DNA from: JAFEBO01 sp036392375
GTDB lineage: Bacteria > Planctomycetota > Phycisphaerae > Phycisphaerales > UBA1924
Assembly (NCBI GenBank): GCA_036392375.1
Contig: DASVYC010000052.1
Location: forward strand, 1 to 64,000
Length of the DNA: 64,000 nt
Direction: 5' to 3'
In this document: one piece after another, positions 42,706-51,336 of the stretch
Numbering within the stretch: the stretch's first letter is position 1
Layout of the letters: each line of letters opens with the position of its first letter
Position numbers and translations under genes: made by a program
Notes under the pieces: generated by a model
Database searches by the model: none
Seen by the model: the letters and a program-made list of their open reading frames with translations, nothing else
Told to the model about the DNA's origin: nothing

Positions 42706-45700
42706 TGCTCGCCCGCCTCATCGCCTTCTCCCTCAGACAGTCCTCGCTCGTCGTCCTGCTCGCCGGCCTCCTGCTCGTCTTCGCCGGCGTCAAGGTCAAC
42801 GACATGCCCGTCGATGTCTTCCCCGAGCTCAACGCGCCCACCGTCGTCGTCATGACCGAATCCGGCGGCCTCGCCGCCGACGAGGTCGAGCTCAACGTCA
42901 CCTTCCCCATCGAGACCGCCGTCAACGGCCTGCCCGGCACGCGCCGCGTCCGCAGCGCCTCCGCCACGAGTCTCTCGATCGTCTGGGTCGAGTTCGACTG
43001 GGGAACCGACATCTACCGGGCCCGACAGCTCGTCTCGGAACGCCTCGCCGCGGTGCGCGAAAGCCTCCCTGAAGGCGCCCACGCCGAGATCACGCCCGTC
43101 ACGAGCATCACCGGCGAGATCATGCTCCTCGCCCTCTCCAGCCCCGACGCGTCGGTCACGCCGCTCGAGCTCCGCTCCTTCGCGGAATTCGATCTCCGCA
43201 ACAAAATCCTCGCCGTCCCCGGCGTCGCCCAGGCCGTCGCGATCGGTGGTGAACTGCCGCAGTACCAGATCAACGTCAATCAGGATCAACTCGCGCTCTA
43301 CGCCCTCACCATCTCCGACGTCGTGGAAGCCGCCCGCAACGCGCACTCCACGGCGAGCGCCGGCTACCTCCCCAACTGGGAGAACCAGGAACTGCCGATC
43401 CGCCAATCCGCCCGCGTCACCGGCGTCGATGACATCAAGAACACGCTTGTCCGCTACCACAACGGTGCCGCCATCACCATCGGTCAGGTCGCCGACGTCC
43501 AGCTCGGCCCCGCCCCCAAGCGCGGCACCGCCGCCGACCGCGCCCTGCCCGCCGTCGTCGTCAGCGTGCAGAAATCCCCCGGCACCAACACACTGCACCT
43601 CACCCGCCAGATCGACGCGGTGCTTGATCAGATCGAGAAGACCATGCCCAAGGGCATGGTCCTGAACCGCGACCCGTTCCGCGCCGCGCGCTTCATCGAG
43701 CGCTCCGTCAACAACGTGGTCCGCGTCCTCGTCGAGGCCAGCGTCATCGTCGCCGTGATCCTCATCCTCTTTCTGCTCAACGTCCGTGCCACGATCGTCA
43801 CACTCACCGCGCTCCCGCTCTCGCTCGCGGTCGCGCTGTTGTTGCTCTGGGCCTGGGGCCTCTCGATCAACGTCATGACGCTCGGCGGCCTCGCCGTCGC
43901 GATCGGCGAGCTTGTGGACGACGCGATTATCGACGTCGAGAACGTGCTGCGGCGTCTGCACGAGAACGCCGCCCTGTCCGCGGCGGATCGCAAGCCACTC
44001 GTGGACGTCATCTACACCGCCAGCAACGAGATCCGCTCGTCCGTCGTCTTCGCCACCGTCATCATCTGCATGGTCTTTGTGCCGCTGCTCTTTCTGCAAG
44101 GACTCGAAGGTCGCTTCTTTCAGCCTTTGGGCATCGCGTACATCGTGTCGATCATGGCCTCGCTGCTCGTCGCGCTCACGGTCACACCAGCGCTGTGCAA
44201 GTGGCTCTTTGCCCGCTCGTTCAACCGCGCTTCGACCGACGCCGCGGCTCCCGCCGACCATGACGGCTGGCTCGTCCGCAAGCTCAAAAACCTCTACCGC
44301 CCCGCGCTGCTCGCGAGCCTCCGCCGTCGCGGCCTCGTCCTTTCCGGCGCCGGCGTCCTCACCGCTCTCGCGCTGCTCCTCATGTCCACCTTCGGCACGT
44401 CCTTCCTCCCCGCCTTCAAGGAAGGAACGTTCACCGTCTTCCTGCTCGCCCCGCCGGGCACCTCGCTCGCCGAAAGCAACCGACTCGCCCGCGGCGTCGA
44501 GGCGCAGTTCACCCAGATCGACGGCGTGCAGAGCGTCACCCGCCGCACCGGCCGCGCCGAACGCGACGAACACGCCGAGCCCGTCAGCAGCTCCGAGATC
44601 GAGATCACCCTCAAGCCCAACGTCGATCAGAACACCGTCCGCGCCGCCATCGACCGCATCATCGCCAACATCCCCGGCATCACCACCATGGTGGGCCAGC
44701 CCATCGAGCACCGCCTCAGCCACGTCCTCTCCGGCACGCCCGCGGCCATCGCCATCAACGTCTTCGGCGACGATCTCGACGTCCTGCGATCACTCGCCAA
44801 AGACATCGAGACCGCCCTCATCGCCATCCCCGGCACGCGCGACGTCGCCGCCAATCGCGAGGTCATGATCACCTCGCTCCCCATCCGCTACCGCGCCCAG
44901 GACCTCGCCGCCGCCGGCCTCTCACCCGCTTCCGCCGCGACGCAAGTCCAGCAAGCCCTCTACGGCGAAACCGTCGCCGAAGTAAACCAGGGCGTCCGTC
45001 GCTACCAGATCGTCGTCCGACTCGCCGAGAGCGAACGTGAACGCATCGACCAGATCGCCGATCTCCAGCTCCGCGGCAGCGGGGGAGCCATCGTCCGTCT
45101 CCGCGAGCTCGCCGACATCGGCCCCGAGAAAACCAGCAACCTCATCGCCCGCGAGAACGCTCAACGAAAGGCCGTGATCTCCGCCAACGTCGCCGACGGC
45201 TACAACCTCGGTCAGCTCGTCGCCCAGGTCCGCGCCAAGGTCGACCCCATCGTGCAGCAAGCCGCCGCCCGGGCCAACAACACATCCAACTCCGGTGCCT
45301 ACACCGTCCATTACGGCGGCCAGTTCGAAGCCCAGCAATCCGCCAGCCGCACCATCTACATCATGGGCGCCGCCGTCGCCGTCTTCATGTTCCTCCTGCT
45401 CCAGCTCTCGACCGGTCACTCTCGCGTCGCCCTGCTCGTGATGCTCAACTTGCCCCTCGCTCTGATCGGAGGTATCGCGGCCATCTACATCACAGAGTCA
45501 CCATCGCTGTTCCGCAACACCCTGGCGCTCTTCGGCCTCTCTTCGTCACGCTACATCGCACCGGTCATCTCGATCGCCAGCATGGTCGGCTTCGTCACCC
45601 TCTTCGGCATCGCCGTCCGCAACGGCATCTTGCTCGTCAACCACTACGACCATTTGCAGCGCGCGGAAGGCAAGTCGATCCCCGACTCCATCGTCGAGGG

Positions 45701-45911
45701 CTCGATGCAGCGTCTCGTCCCCATCCTCATGACCGCGCTCACCGCCGCCCTCGGCCTCATCCCTCTCGCCATGGCCTCGGGCAAACCCGGCAGCGAACTG
45801 CTCGCCCCGCTCGCCGTCGTCGTCCTTGGCGGCCTCGTCTCATCCACCATCCTCAACCTCTTCGTCGTCCCCGCCGGCTACGCCCTCGCGTTCCGCGTCC
45901 CCAACCGCTGA
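42705..45911 (+). CDS. Heavy-metal efflux RND transporter (CusA/CzcA family)
   Basis: 1068 residues, normal HME-RND length. Twelve membrane helices in the usual 1+5 / 1+5 layout with two large periplasmic loops. The start RLIAFSLRQSSLVVLLAGLL and PVDVFPELNAPTVVVMTE is diagnostic. The charged relay helix reads AIGELVDDAIIDVENVLRRL, carrying the Asp/Asp/Glu set used for proton transfer in CzcA/CusA. Methionine-versus-other-metal specificity was not resolved. GGGAG precedes the ATG, which overlaps the adaptor stop. It should export a divalent or monovalent metal across the envelope with the TolC-like and adaptor proteins. Confidence 0.96.
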   Translation: MLARLIAFSLRQSSLVVLLAGLLLVFAGVKVNDMPVDVFPELNAPTVVVMTESGGLAADEVELNVTFPIETAVNGLPGTRRVRSASATSLSIVWVEFDWGTDIYRARQLVSERLAAVRESLPEGAHAEITPVTSITGEIMLLALSSPDASVTPLELRSFAEFDLRNKILAVPGVAQAVAIGGELPQYQINVNQDQLALYALTISDVVEAARNAHSTASAGYLPNWENQELPIRQSARVTGVDDIKNTLVRYHNGAAITIGQVADVQLGPAPKRGTAADRALPAVVVSVQKSPGTNTLHLTRQIDAVLDQIEKTMPKGMVLNRDPFRAARFIERSVNNVVRVLVEASVIVAVILILFLLNVRATIVTLTALPLSLAVALLLLWAWGLSINVMTLGGLAVAIGELVDDAIIDVENVLRRLHENAALSAADRKPLVDVIYTASNEIRSSVVFATVIICMVFVPLLFLQGLEGRFFQPLGIAYIVSIMASLLVALTVTPALCKWLFARSFNRASTDAAAPADHDGWLVRKLKNLYRPALLASLRRRGLVLSGAGVLTALALLLMSTFGTSFLPAFKEGTFTVFLLAPPGTSLAESNRLARGVEAQFTQIDGVQSVTRRTGRAERDEHAEPVSSSEIEITLKPNVDQNTVRAAIDRIIANIPGITTMVGQPIEHRLSHVLSGTPAAIAINVFGDDLDVLRSLAKDIETALIAIPGTRDVAANREVMITSLPIRYRAQDLAAAGLSPASAATQVQQALYGETVAEVNQGVRRYQIVVRLAESERERIDQIADLQLRGSGGAIVRLRELADIGPEKTSNLIARENAQRKAVISANVADGYNLGQLVAQVRAKVDPIVQQAAARANNTSNSGAYTVHYGGQFEAQQSASRTIYIMGAAVAVFMFLLLQLSTGHSRVALLVMLNLPLALIGGIAAIYITESPSLFRNTLALFGLSSSRYIAPVISIASMVGFVTLFGIAVRNGILLVNHYDHLQRAEGKSIPDSIVEGSMQRLVPILMTALTAALGLIPLAMASGKPGSELLAPLAVVVLGGLVSSTILNLFVVPAGYALAFRVPNR

Positions 45912-45962
45912 TCCATCACCGCCGCGACCGCGGCAACACACACGCATCCCGAAAGGACACGC

Positions 45963-46439
45963 ATGCTCACCACTTCGCGCCGATGGACCTGTGCCGCGAT
46001 CACGCTCACCGTCGCGTTCATCTCAGCCTGCGACCACAAGCCAGCCGCCACGCCGCAACCAACCCCCGCACCCGCCCCAACTCCCGCACCCTCCGGCAAA
46101 GAAGGCCATGGCGCCACCACGGCGCTCGGCGAGAAGACAGTCGGCGTCTACGCCATCAAAGCCTCCCGCGACGGCGACGTTACTCCAGGGAAGGACGTCC
46201 CCATCGACGTCTGGGTCACCGGCACCAGCAAGGTCGCGGCCGTGCGCTTCTGGATCGGCACCGAGGACGCCAAAGGCTCCCTCAAAGCCAAGGCCGAACT
46301 CGAGAAGGACAACTGGCACACCCACGCCGAGGTCCCCAGTCCACTCCCCACGGGCTCCCAGCTCTGGATCGAGATCGAATCCGACACCGGCGAGAAGACC
46401 CGCACCAGCTTCGACCTCAAGAACGAACGCCCGGACTAA
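45963..46439 (+). CDS. Lipoprotein of the metal efflux operon
   Basis: 158 residues. Lipobox FISAC (Cys about 22), a Pro/Thr/Ala linker, then a beta-sandwich-like domain: KTVGVYAIKASRDGDVTPGK, DVPIDVWVTGTSKVAAVRFW, LPTGSQLWIEIESDTGEKTR. The layout resembles small periplasmic domains such as FixH/YtkA-like or CopC-like folds, but no metal-ligand motif is obvious beyond GHG and HTH. It lies 51 bp after the pump gene on the same strand, so it is probably co-transcribed. Function unknown. Confidence 0.75.
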   Translation: MLTTSRRWTCAAITLTVAFISACDHKPAATPQPTPAPAPTPAPSGKEGHGATTALGEKTVGVYAIKASRDGDVTPGKDVPIDVWVTGTSKVAAVRFWIGTEDAKGSLKAKAELEKDNWHTHAEVPSPLPTGSQLWIEIESDTGEKTRTSFDLKNERPD

Positions 46440-46474
46440 CTTCAAGAACCATCCGTCACCCCCCCGGACCCCTC

Positions 46475-46507
46475 AAAAACGAGGTAACCCCAGCCATAGG
46501 CCGGGGT
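46475..46507 (-). terminator. Probable terminator of the tRNA-Lys gene
   Basis: On the minus strand a 9-bp hairpin (accccggcc / ggctggggt, one G-T pair, 3-nt loop) is followed by a five-T run after about 7 nt. It starts 10 nt past the tRNA 3' end. Confidence 0.45.
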
Positions 46508-46516
46508 CTCGATAAA

Positions 46517-46589
<73 letters not shown>

Positions 46590-46742
46590 GACGCCGTCTG
46601 CACGGCAAGGTCGTCATGGTACGCGCCTCACCCCGAAAGGGCAACGCCACATGACTCTCCTCCCCGCGCAGCCGCGGAACGCTCGCCGAGCGCAGTAAAG
46701 CCCCGGCCGGGTGCCTTCCGATTCCGCCCGCCCTGCCCCCAT

Positions 46743-46771
46743 CTCCCCTGCTCCCCTGCTCCCCTGCTCCC
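46743..46771. repeat. Tandem octamer array ctcccctg
   Basis: Three exact copies of ctcccctg plus ctccc. It ends one base before the -35 box of the rpmF promoter. Confidence 0.85.
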
Positions 46772-46772
46772 A

Positions 46773-46801
46773 TTGACCTCCCCGAGGCGTCTCCCTATCG
46801 T
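46773..46801 (+). promoter_or_regulatory. Predicted sigma-70-type promoter of rpmF-plsX-fab
   Basis: TTGACC (46773-46778) and TATCGT (46796-46801) with exactly 17 bp between. The predicted start is near 46808, giving a leader of about 100 nt before the rpmF ATG. Confidence 0.55.
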
Positions 46802-46906
46802 TCAGGCCCATCCCAGCGGGCCCCTTCCGGTTCCGCGGGTGTCTTTCAGCCTCTCGGGTTGCGATCGGTCATCCGCCGCGGCTCGCGTGCATCGGAGAAT
46901 CGGAAC

Positions 46907-47107
46907 ATGCTTCCTCCACAAAGAGTGTCCTACGGCCGCACGCGTCGTCGCCGCACCCACCACGCCCTCACCGGCGTGCAGCCCACCGTCTGCCCGCTCT
47001 CGGGCATGCCCAAGCAGCACCACCGCGTCTGCGCCGAGTCGGGCTACGTCCGCCCCGGCCTCCGCATCAAGGTGCCCAAGCTCGGCATCGGTGTGCAGAA
47101 GGACTAA
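46907..47107 (+). CDS. rpmF: 50S ribosomal protein L32, two-Cys variant
   Basis: 66 residues. N-terminal basic segment GRTRRRRTHHAL matches L32, and rpmF-plsX is a classic gene pair. The zinc ribbon of ordinary L32 is CPxCG...PHRVCPxCG; here it reads CPLSGMPKQHHRVCAESG, so the second Cys of each pair is Ser and zinc binding is probably lost. A C-terminal extension (LRIKVPKLGIGVQKD) is longer than usual. ggagaatcgga precedes the ATG. Identification rests on motif order and synteny; no other ribosomal protein fits better. Confidence 0.8.
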   Translation: MLPPQRVSYGRTRRRRTHHALTGVQPTVCPLSGMPKQHHRVCAESGYVRPGLRIKVPKLGIGVQKD

Positions 47108-47260
47108 GCGAGGGATCGAGCATCGGGCATCCTGCATCGGTGGCGATTGGCGTGCCCCGAGCATGATGCGGGGTTGATGCCAATTTCACTCGCTTCGGCT
47201 TCGGTCGCTCTTCCACCTTCGGGCTCCGGCACTGATGCCCGACGCCTTCCGAGCACCCCC

Positions 47261-48331
47261 ATGCGAATCGCAGTTGACGTGATGGGTGGCGATCACGCCC
47301 CCGATGCCATCTTGAAAGGCTGCGTTGCCGCCCTCGACGATCTCCCCAAGGGCGACACGCTCGTCCTCGTCGGCCCCCGTCACGTCATCCAGGACTACCT
47401 CGACGACCGCGGCGTCAAGGACACCCGCGTCGAGATCGAGCACGCCGACGAAGTCATCCACATGGATGAAAGCCCGGCCAAGGCCGTTCGCGCCAAGCCG
47501 GAATCCTCGATCGTCAAAATGGCCCGCCTCGGCAGCGAGAAGGCCCCCCGCGCGACAGACCACTCCGGCCCAGGTGCCCACTGCGAAGTCGTCCTCTCCG
47601 CCGGCAACACCGGCGCCTGCGTCGCCGCCGGCATCATGCACATGCGACGGCTCTCGCACGTCCACCGCCCCGGCATCGCCGTCACCATGCCCGCCTTCAA
47701 GGGCCCCGTCGTCATGATCGACTGCGGTGCCAACCCCGAGCCCAAACCCGTTCACCTCTGGCAGTACGCCGTCATGGCCGCCGAGGTCGCCAAGTGCACC
47801 CTCGGCATCCAGAACCCCCGCATCGCCCAGATGAACATCGGCAGCGAGGAAGCCAAGGGCACCGACATCGTCAAGCAGACCCGCGACCTGCTCAAGGCCA
47901 CGCCCGGCATGAACTACGTTGGCTATGTCGAGGGCCGCGACCTCTTCGAGGGCGTCGCCGACGTCATCGTCACCGACGGCTTCGTCGGCAACACCATGCT
48001 CAAGATGGCCGAGGGCCTCGCCAAGTCCCTCTTCGGCGCCCTCGCCGCCGAGATCATCAACTACGACCCGCACCTGATGTCGCAGATCGAGCCGGTCTTC
48101 CGCAACATCTACAAGAACAACGACTACCACGAGCACGGCGGCGCCCCGCTCCTGGGCGTCAACGGCGCGATGTTCATCGCCCACGGTTCCAGCGAAGCCA
48201 AGACCATCAAGAACGCCATCCGCAACTGCCGCAACTTCGTCAACAGCGGCGTCAACGACGCCATCCGCAAACGCCTCGATGAAGTCGGCTCCCTCGGCGG
48301 GGTGCTCGCCAACGTCGGCGTCGATGCTTGA
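47261..48331 (+). CDS. plsX: Phosphate acyltransferase PlsX
   Basis: 356 residues. It makes acyl-phosphate from acyl-ACP for phospholipid synthesis. Family signatures: MRIAVDVMGGDHAPDAILKG at the start, VVLSAGNTGACVAAG, PVVMIDCGANPEPKP, and VIVTDGFVGNTMLKMAEGLA. Length is normal. The ATG at 47261 gives the exact family N-terminus; earlier in-frame codons read spacer. It follows rpmF by 153 bp. In relatives fabH comes next; here a two-gene cassette intervenes. Confidence 0.97.
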   Translation: MRIAVDVMGGDHAPDAILKGCVAALDDLPKGDTLVLVGPRHVIQDYLDDRGVKDTRVEIEHADEVIHMDESPAKAVRAKPESSIVKMARLGSEKAPRATDHSGPGAHCEVVLSAGNTGACVAAGIMHMRRLSHVHRPGIAVTMPAFKGPVVMIDCGANPEPKPVHLWQYAVMAAEVAKCTLGIQNPRIAQMNIGSEEAKGTDIVKQTRDLLKATPGMNYVGYVEGRDLFEGVADVIVTDGFVGNTMLKMAEGLAKSLFGALAAEIINYDPHLMSQIEPVFRNIYKNNDYHEHGGAPLLGVNGAMFIAHGSSEAKTIKNAIRNCRNFVNSGVNDAIRKRLDEVGSLGGVLANVGVDA

Positions 48332-48404
48332 TAAGCGCCGTGTGCGACTTTCTGTTGCGAATGCGGCAGGTGTGGCTCCACCCGTAATCAATCTTCGAAA
48401 TACC

Positions 48405-48421
48405 GAACAGAGCCCCTGTTC
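48405..48421. terminator. Small hairpin downstream of plsX
   Basis: gaacag / ctgttc, 5-nt loop, 74 nt past the plsX stop. There is no T-run. It may mark the original 3' end of the transcript before the inserted cassette. Confidence 0.3.
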
Positions 48422-48511
48422 GCCGGCCTGCTCCGGATCAGCCAGCCGATATGCTTGGTCCTGAGCGAGTTCTTATCCATTGATCGTGTGTTCAGCAAGA
48501 ATGGGGTTGTC

Positions 48512-49228
48512 ATGAGCGCGATGAATGTCATGAAGTGGCTTGCAGGGGACCGCAGCACCTTCCCGGTTCGGGAAATCGATGGAAAAGCACAAATTCGGGT
48601 TCCCCAAGAAGTGTTGGATCACGCCGCGTGGCTCATCGAATGGTACGGGCGGATGACCTATCCACTCGATGCGCTTCCCTATACGCCCGGCTTCAACAAG
48701 ATGTGCGACGAGTTCTCGGAGACGTACAGCTCTGAAGTTCGAGCAATCCGCGAACACTTCCGCCGTGACCGCAGGCTACGCGAGCTTCCTTCGACGAGAT
48801 ACGCCATCTGGCGATACGTCCTGCGACTCCGAAAAGACCGCTTGTTCTCGACGAACTTCAAACGCCCCTCGCCCGGTTTGCGAGCGCTGTTCGCGTTCGA
48901 AGAGCGGTTCATCACCAAGAGGACGCCCGTAACCAGAGGTGCGGCCGACCGCCTTCCCTACACCCGCCGATTCGATAGGTTGTACGCTCGCTACGAGCAC
49001 CGGCGACTGCTCGAGATCCACAGGACCGCGACCGAGCTTCTTCGACTGAGCATGAACGAGTGCTACCGACATCTTGTGAAGAAATCCAAGAATCTCAGCC
49101 GCGAGCGCGACAAGCAAAGTGACTTTGCTGTTGCGGAGCCAAAGGCCGGGGCAAGTCCACAACAGTCGTCCGCAGGCATAGCTCCCGGTCTCTTCGCGGA
49201 TGATGCGGGGCAGCCTATTCGTCAATAG
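48512..49228 (+). CDS. Hypothetical protein paired with an FRG-domain protein
   Basis: 238 residues; no recognised domain. It is basic and helical, with aromatic-rich segments (AAWLIEWYGRMTYPLDALPY; STRYAIWRYVLRLRKDR) and a charged helix near the C-terminus (HLVKKSKNLSRERDKQSDF). There is no signal peptide or membrane helix. Base and codon use are visibly less GC-biased than plsX and fabH on either side, suggesting transfer. Its stop is 9 bp before the FRG gene start, so the two form an operon. Starts at 48455 (TTG) or 48512 (ATG) are possible; the ATG was chosen. By position it could be an antitoxin-like or partner protein; this is inference. Confidence 0.7.
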   Translation: MSAMNVMKWLAGDRSTFPVREIDGKAQIRVPQEVLDHAAWLIEWYGRMTYPLDALPYTPGFNKMCDEFSETYSSEVRAIREHFRRDRRLRELPSTRYAIWRYVLRLRKDRLFSTNFKRPSPGLRALFAFEERFITKRTPVTRGAADRLPYTRRFDRLYARYEHRRLLEIHRTATELLRLSMNECYRHLVKKSKNLSRERDKQSDFAVAEPKAGASPQQSSAGIAPGLFADDAGQPIRQ

Positions 49229-49237
49229 GAGACCACC

Positions 49238-50005
49238 ATGATCGGTGGCGGCGCGATTCAGCCAAAGGAAAACCCGCCCGACCGTTACGTCAAGTCCTTG
49301 CGGGACTTTCTCGACTGGGTGTTCGAGGATGAGACCACAGACTTGTCCGGAGTTCTCTACCGGGGACAGCCCGCCAAGCACGACTTGCAGCCAAAGGTCG
49401 CTCGGCCATACAGCGGTCGCACGCCGCCGGAGATCCAGGAGCGGGCATCTCCAATCGAGATCGAATCATTCGTTTTCCAGTCCTTTCTTCAGCAGGCCGT
49501 CGGCGTCCTCGACCATCAGAGTCTCCCATCGGACAAGTGGGAACAACTGGCATTGGCGCAGCATCACGGCTTACCGACAAGGCTCCTTGATTGGACCACC
49601 AACGCGCTGGTGGCTCTTTTCTTCGCGGTGTCGAATGACAGGAGCAATTCCGAGGTGTTCCGCCTGCATCGTTCAAAGTCGATGATGATCGATCCACAGG
49701 ATCGGGACCCTTTCTCGCTCCATCGAATCGTGGTGTACGCACCGCGGCACATCAGTGCTCGAATCCGCGCTCAGCAGGGCCTCTTCACCGTGCACGGCCT
49801 CGATCGGTCTCGGAATCGACACATCCCGATCTCCAGGAGCTTCGATCCGGCAGGTGACGAGGCCCCAAACGTCGATTATGTCGTTGTGCGGACAGAGTTC
49901 TTTGAGCAGATTCGTCGCGATCTACAGCGCTGCGGAGTCGATGGCTCAACCCTCTTCCCCGATCTCGACGGGATATCGCGGCATCTGACCAGTCTGTGGT
50001 GGTAG
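49238..50005 (+). CDS. FRG domain-containing protein
   Basis: 255 residues. FRG-domain motifs are clear: GVLYRGQPAKHDLQPKVAR (about 38-56; the F-R-G position reads Y-R-G), then WEQLALAQHHGLPTRLLDWT (about 100-119), then NALVALFFAV, and near the C-terminus LFPDLDGISRHL. FRG proteins are widespread, accessory and poorly characterised, and are often found near defence and mobile genes. No transmembrane segment is present. AGGAG lies 6 nt before the ATG. It follows the unknown gene at 48512 by 9 bp. Composition differs from the flanking fatty-acid genes, supporting insertion as a unit. Confidence 0.9.
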   Translation: MIGGGAIQPKENPPDRYVKSLRDFLDWVFEDETTDLSGVLYRGQPAKHDLQPKVARPYSGRTPPEIQERASPIEIESFVFQSFLQQAVGVLDHQSLPSDKWEQLALAQHHGLPTRLLDWTTNALVALFFAVSNDRSNSEVFRLHRSKSMMIDPQDRDPFSLHRIVVYAPRHISARIRAQQGLFTVHGLDRSRNRHIPISRSFDPAGDEAPNVDYVVVRTEFFEQIRRDLQRCGVDGSTLFPDLDGISRHLTSLWW

Positions 50006-50128
50006 CCGCCCGTCTTTGCCAGCCAATCCGGCTCGAGGGCCGCTTCGCAGCCGAACAGCGCCGCGAACTCCTCCGCGGGTTCGCGTGATCGCTCCCGTCC
50101 TTGTTGATCGGGCATAAACTAGTACCTC

Positions 50129-51178
50129 ATGGTCTCAAATCCGCAGGTTCTTGGCTCAACGCAGCTTTCCATTCCCTCCCCCCGCCGCGGCGTCCGCCTC
50201 GCCGGCACCGGTGCCTGCCTCCCCGAAAAGAAGCTCACCAACGCCGACCTCGAAAAAATGATGGAGACCTCGGACGAGTGGATCGTCCAGCGCACCGGCA
50301 TCCGCGAACGCCGCATCGTCGACACCGAGCACGGCGAATCCGTCAAGCACCTCTGCGCCAAATCCCTCCAACGCGCCCTCGACGACGCCAATCTCAAGGC
50401 CGCCGACCTCGACCTCATCATCGTCGCCACCATGACCCCCGAGATGGCCTGCCCGGCCACCGCCTGCATGGTCGCCCAGATGGTCGGCGCCGGCCACTGC
50501 GGCGCCTTCGACCTCAACGCCGCCTGCTCCGGCTTCGTCTTCGCCATCAACGTCGCCCACGACCTCATCAAGGGCGGCGCGTACAACACCGTCGCCGTCA
50601 TCGGCGCCGACACGCTCTCCAAGCTGATGGACTACTCCAACAACGGCCGCGGCACCGCGATCATCTTCGGCGACGCCGCCGGCTGCGCCATTTTCAAAGC
50701 CACCGACGACACCTCCAAGGGCGTCCTCGCCCAGTCCATGCACGCCGACGGCGAGGGCTGGAAGGACATCTACGTCCCCCGCTGCGCCTTCGACTTCCCC
50801 CAGGGCACCCCCGTCGACGAGAACAAGTTCGACGTCGTCCAGATGAACGGGGCGACGGTCTTCAAGTTCGCCGTCGGCACCTTCCCCGAAGTCATCCAGC
50901 AGACCCTCGACAAGGCCAAGGTCAAAGCCTCCGAAGTCGACATGTTCGTCTGCCACCAGAGCAACCAGCGCATCCTCCACGCCGCCCGCGACCGCTTCGG
51001 CCTCTCCGAAGACAAGCTCTACGTCAACATCGACCGCTACGGCAACACCGTCGGCGCCAGCGTCCCCCTCTGCCTCGACGAGCTCCGCAAGGCCGGCAAA
51101 ATCAAAGACGGCAACAAGGTCATGTTCGTCGCCTTCGGCGGCGGCCTCACCTGGGGCAGCAGCCTCTGGCAGATGTGA
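50129..51178 (+). CDS. fabH: 3-oxoacyl-ACP synthase III FabH
   Basis: 349 residues. It starts fatty acid synthesis by condensing acetyl-CoA with malonyl-ACP. Catalytic Cys in NAACSGFVFA, His in CHQSNQRIL, Asn in NIDRYGNTVGAS: the full Cys-His-Asn triad is present. The fold start is VRLAGTGACLPEKKLTNADL, and DEWIVQRTGIRERRI is the typical substrate-region motif. About 20 extra residues precede the conserved start; an internal start is possible but none has a good ribosome-binding site. It is followed by fabD after 158 bp containing a heptamer array. Confidence 0.97.
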   Translation: MVSNPQVLGSTQLSIPSPRRGVRLAGTGACLPEKKLTNADLEKMMETSDEWIVQRTGIRERRIVDTEHGESVKHLCAKSLQRALDDANLKAADLDLIIVATMTPEMACPATACMVAQMVGAGHCGAFDLNAACSGFVFAINVAHDLIKGGAYNTVAVIGADTLSKLMDYSNNGRGTAIIFGDAAGCAIFKATDDTSKGVLAQSMHADGEGWKDIYVPRCAFDFPQGTPVDENKFDVVQMNGATVFKFAVGTFPEVIQQTLDKAKVKASEVDMFVCHQSNQRILHAARDRFGLSEDKLYVNIDRYGNTVGASVPLCLDELRKAGKIKDGNKVMFVAFGGGLTWGSSLWQM

Positions 51179-51262
51179 TCGATTTCGGATTTGCGATGTC
51201 GGATTTCGGATGTTGCAAGGCACTCCGATCCCGCAGTCCCGCGCCGATTGCGACGCCTTGCT

Positions 51263-51318
51263 ATCCCACATCCCACATCCCACATCCCACATCCCACATC
51301 CCAAATCCCACATCCGAC
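51263..51318. repeat. Eight tandem heptamers (atcccac) before fabD
   Basis: Five exact atcccac, then atcccaa, atcccac, atccgac in exact register, ending 18 nt before the fabD start codon. A related inverted word series (gatttcggat...) lies just after the fabH stop. Confidence 0.9.
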
Positions 51319-51336
51319 ATCGCGTAGAATCCCCGA

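Larger units (their letters stand above)
46590..46906. other. 317-bp spacer before rpmF with promoter and octamer array
   Basis: No coding sequence is convincing. It contains a ctcccctg array (46743-46771), directly followed by a good promoter (46773-46801) and then a GC-rich leader of about 100 nt running to rpmF. Confidence 0.6.

Noticed and set aside
42156..44723. 855-codon frame antisense to the RND pump gene
   Set aside because: Shadow frame (Asp/Glu/Gly-rich) of the pump; no start signal or motif.
48455..48511. Earlier TTG start for the gene upstream of the FRG protein
   Set aside because: No ribosome-binding site and a rare start codon; kept only as an alternative.
51263..51318. CRISPR-like array
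   Set aside because: Units are 7 nt with no spacers; simple tandem repeat.
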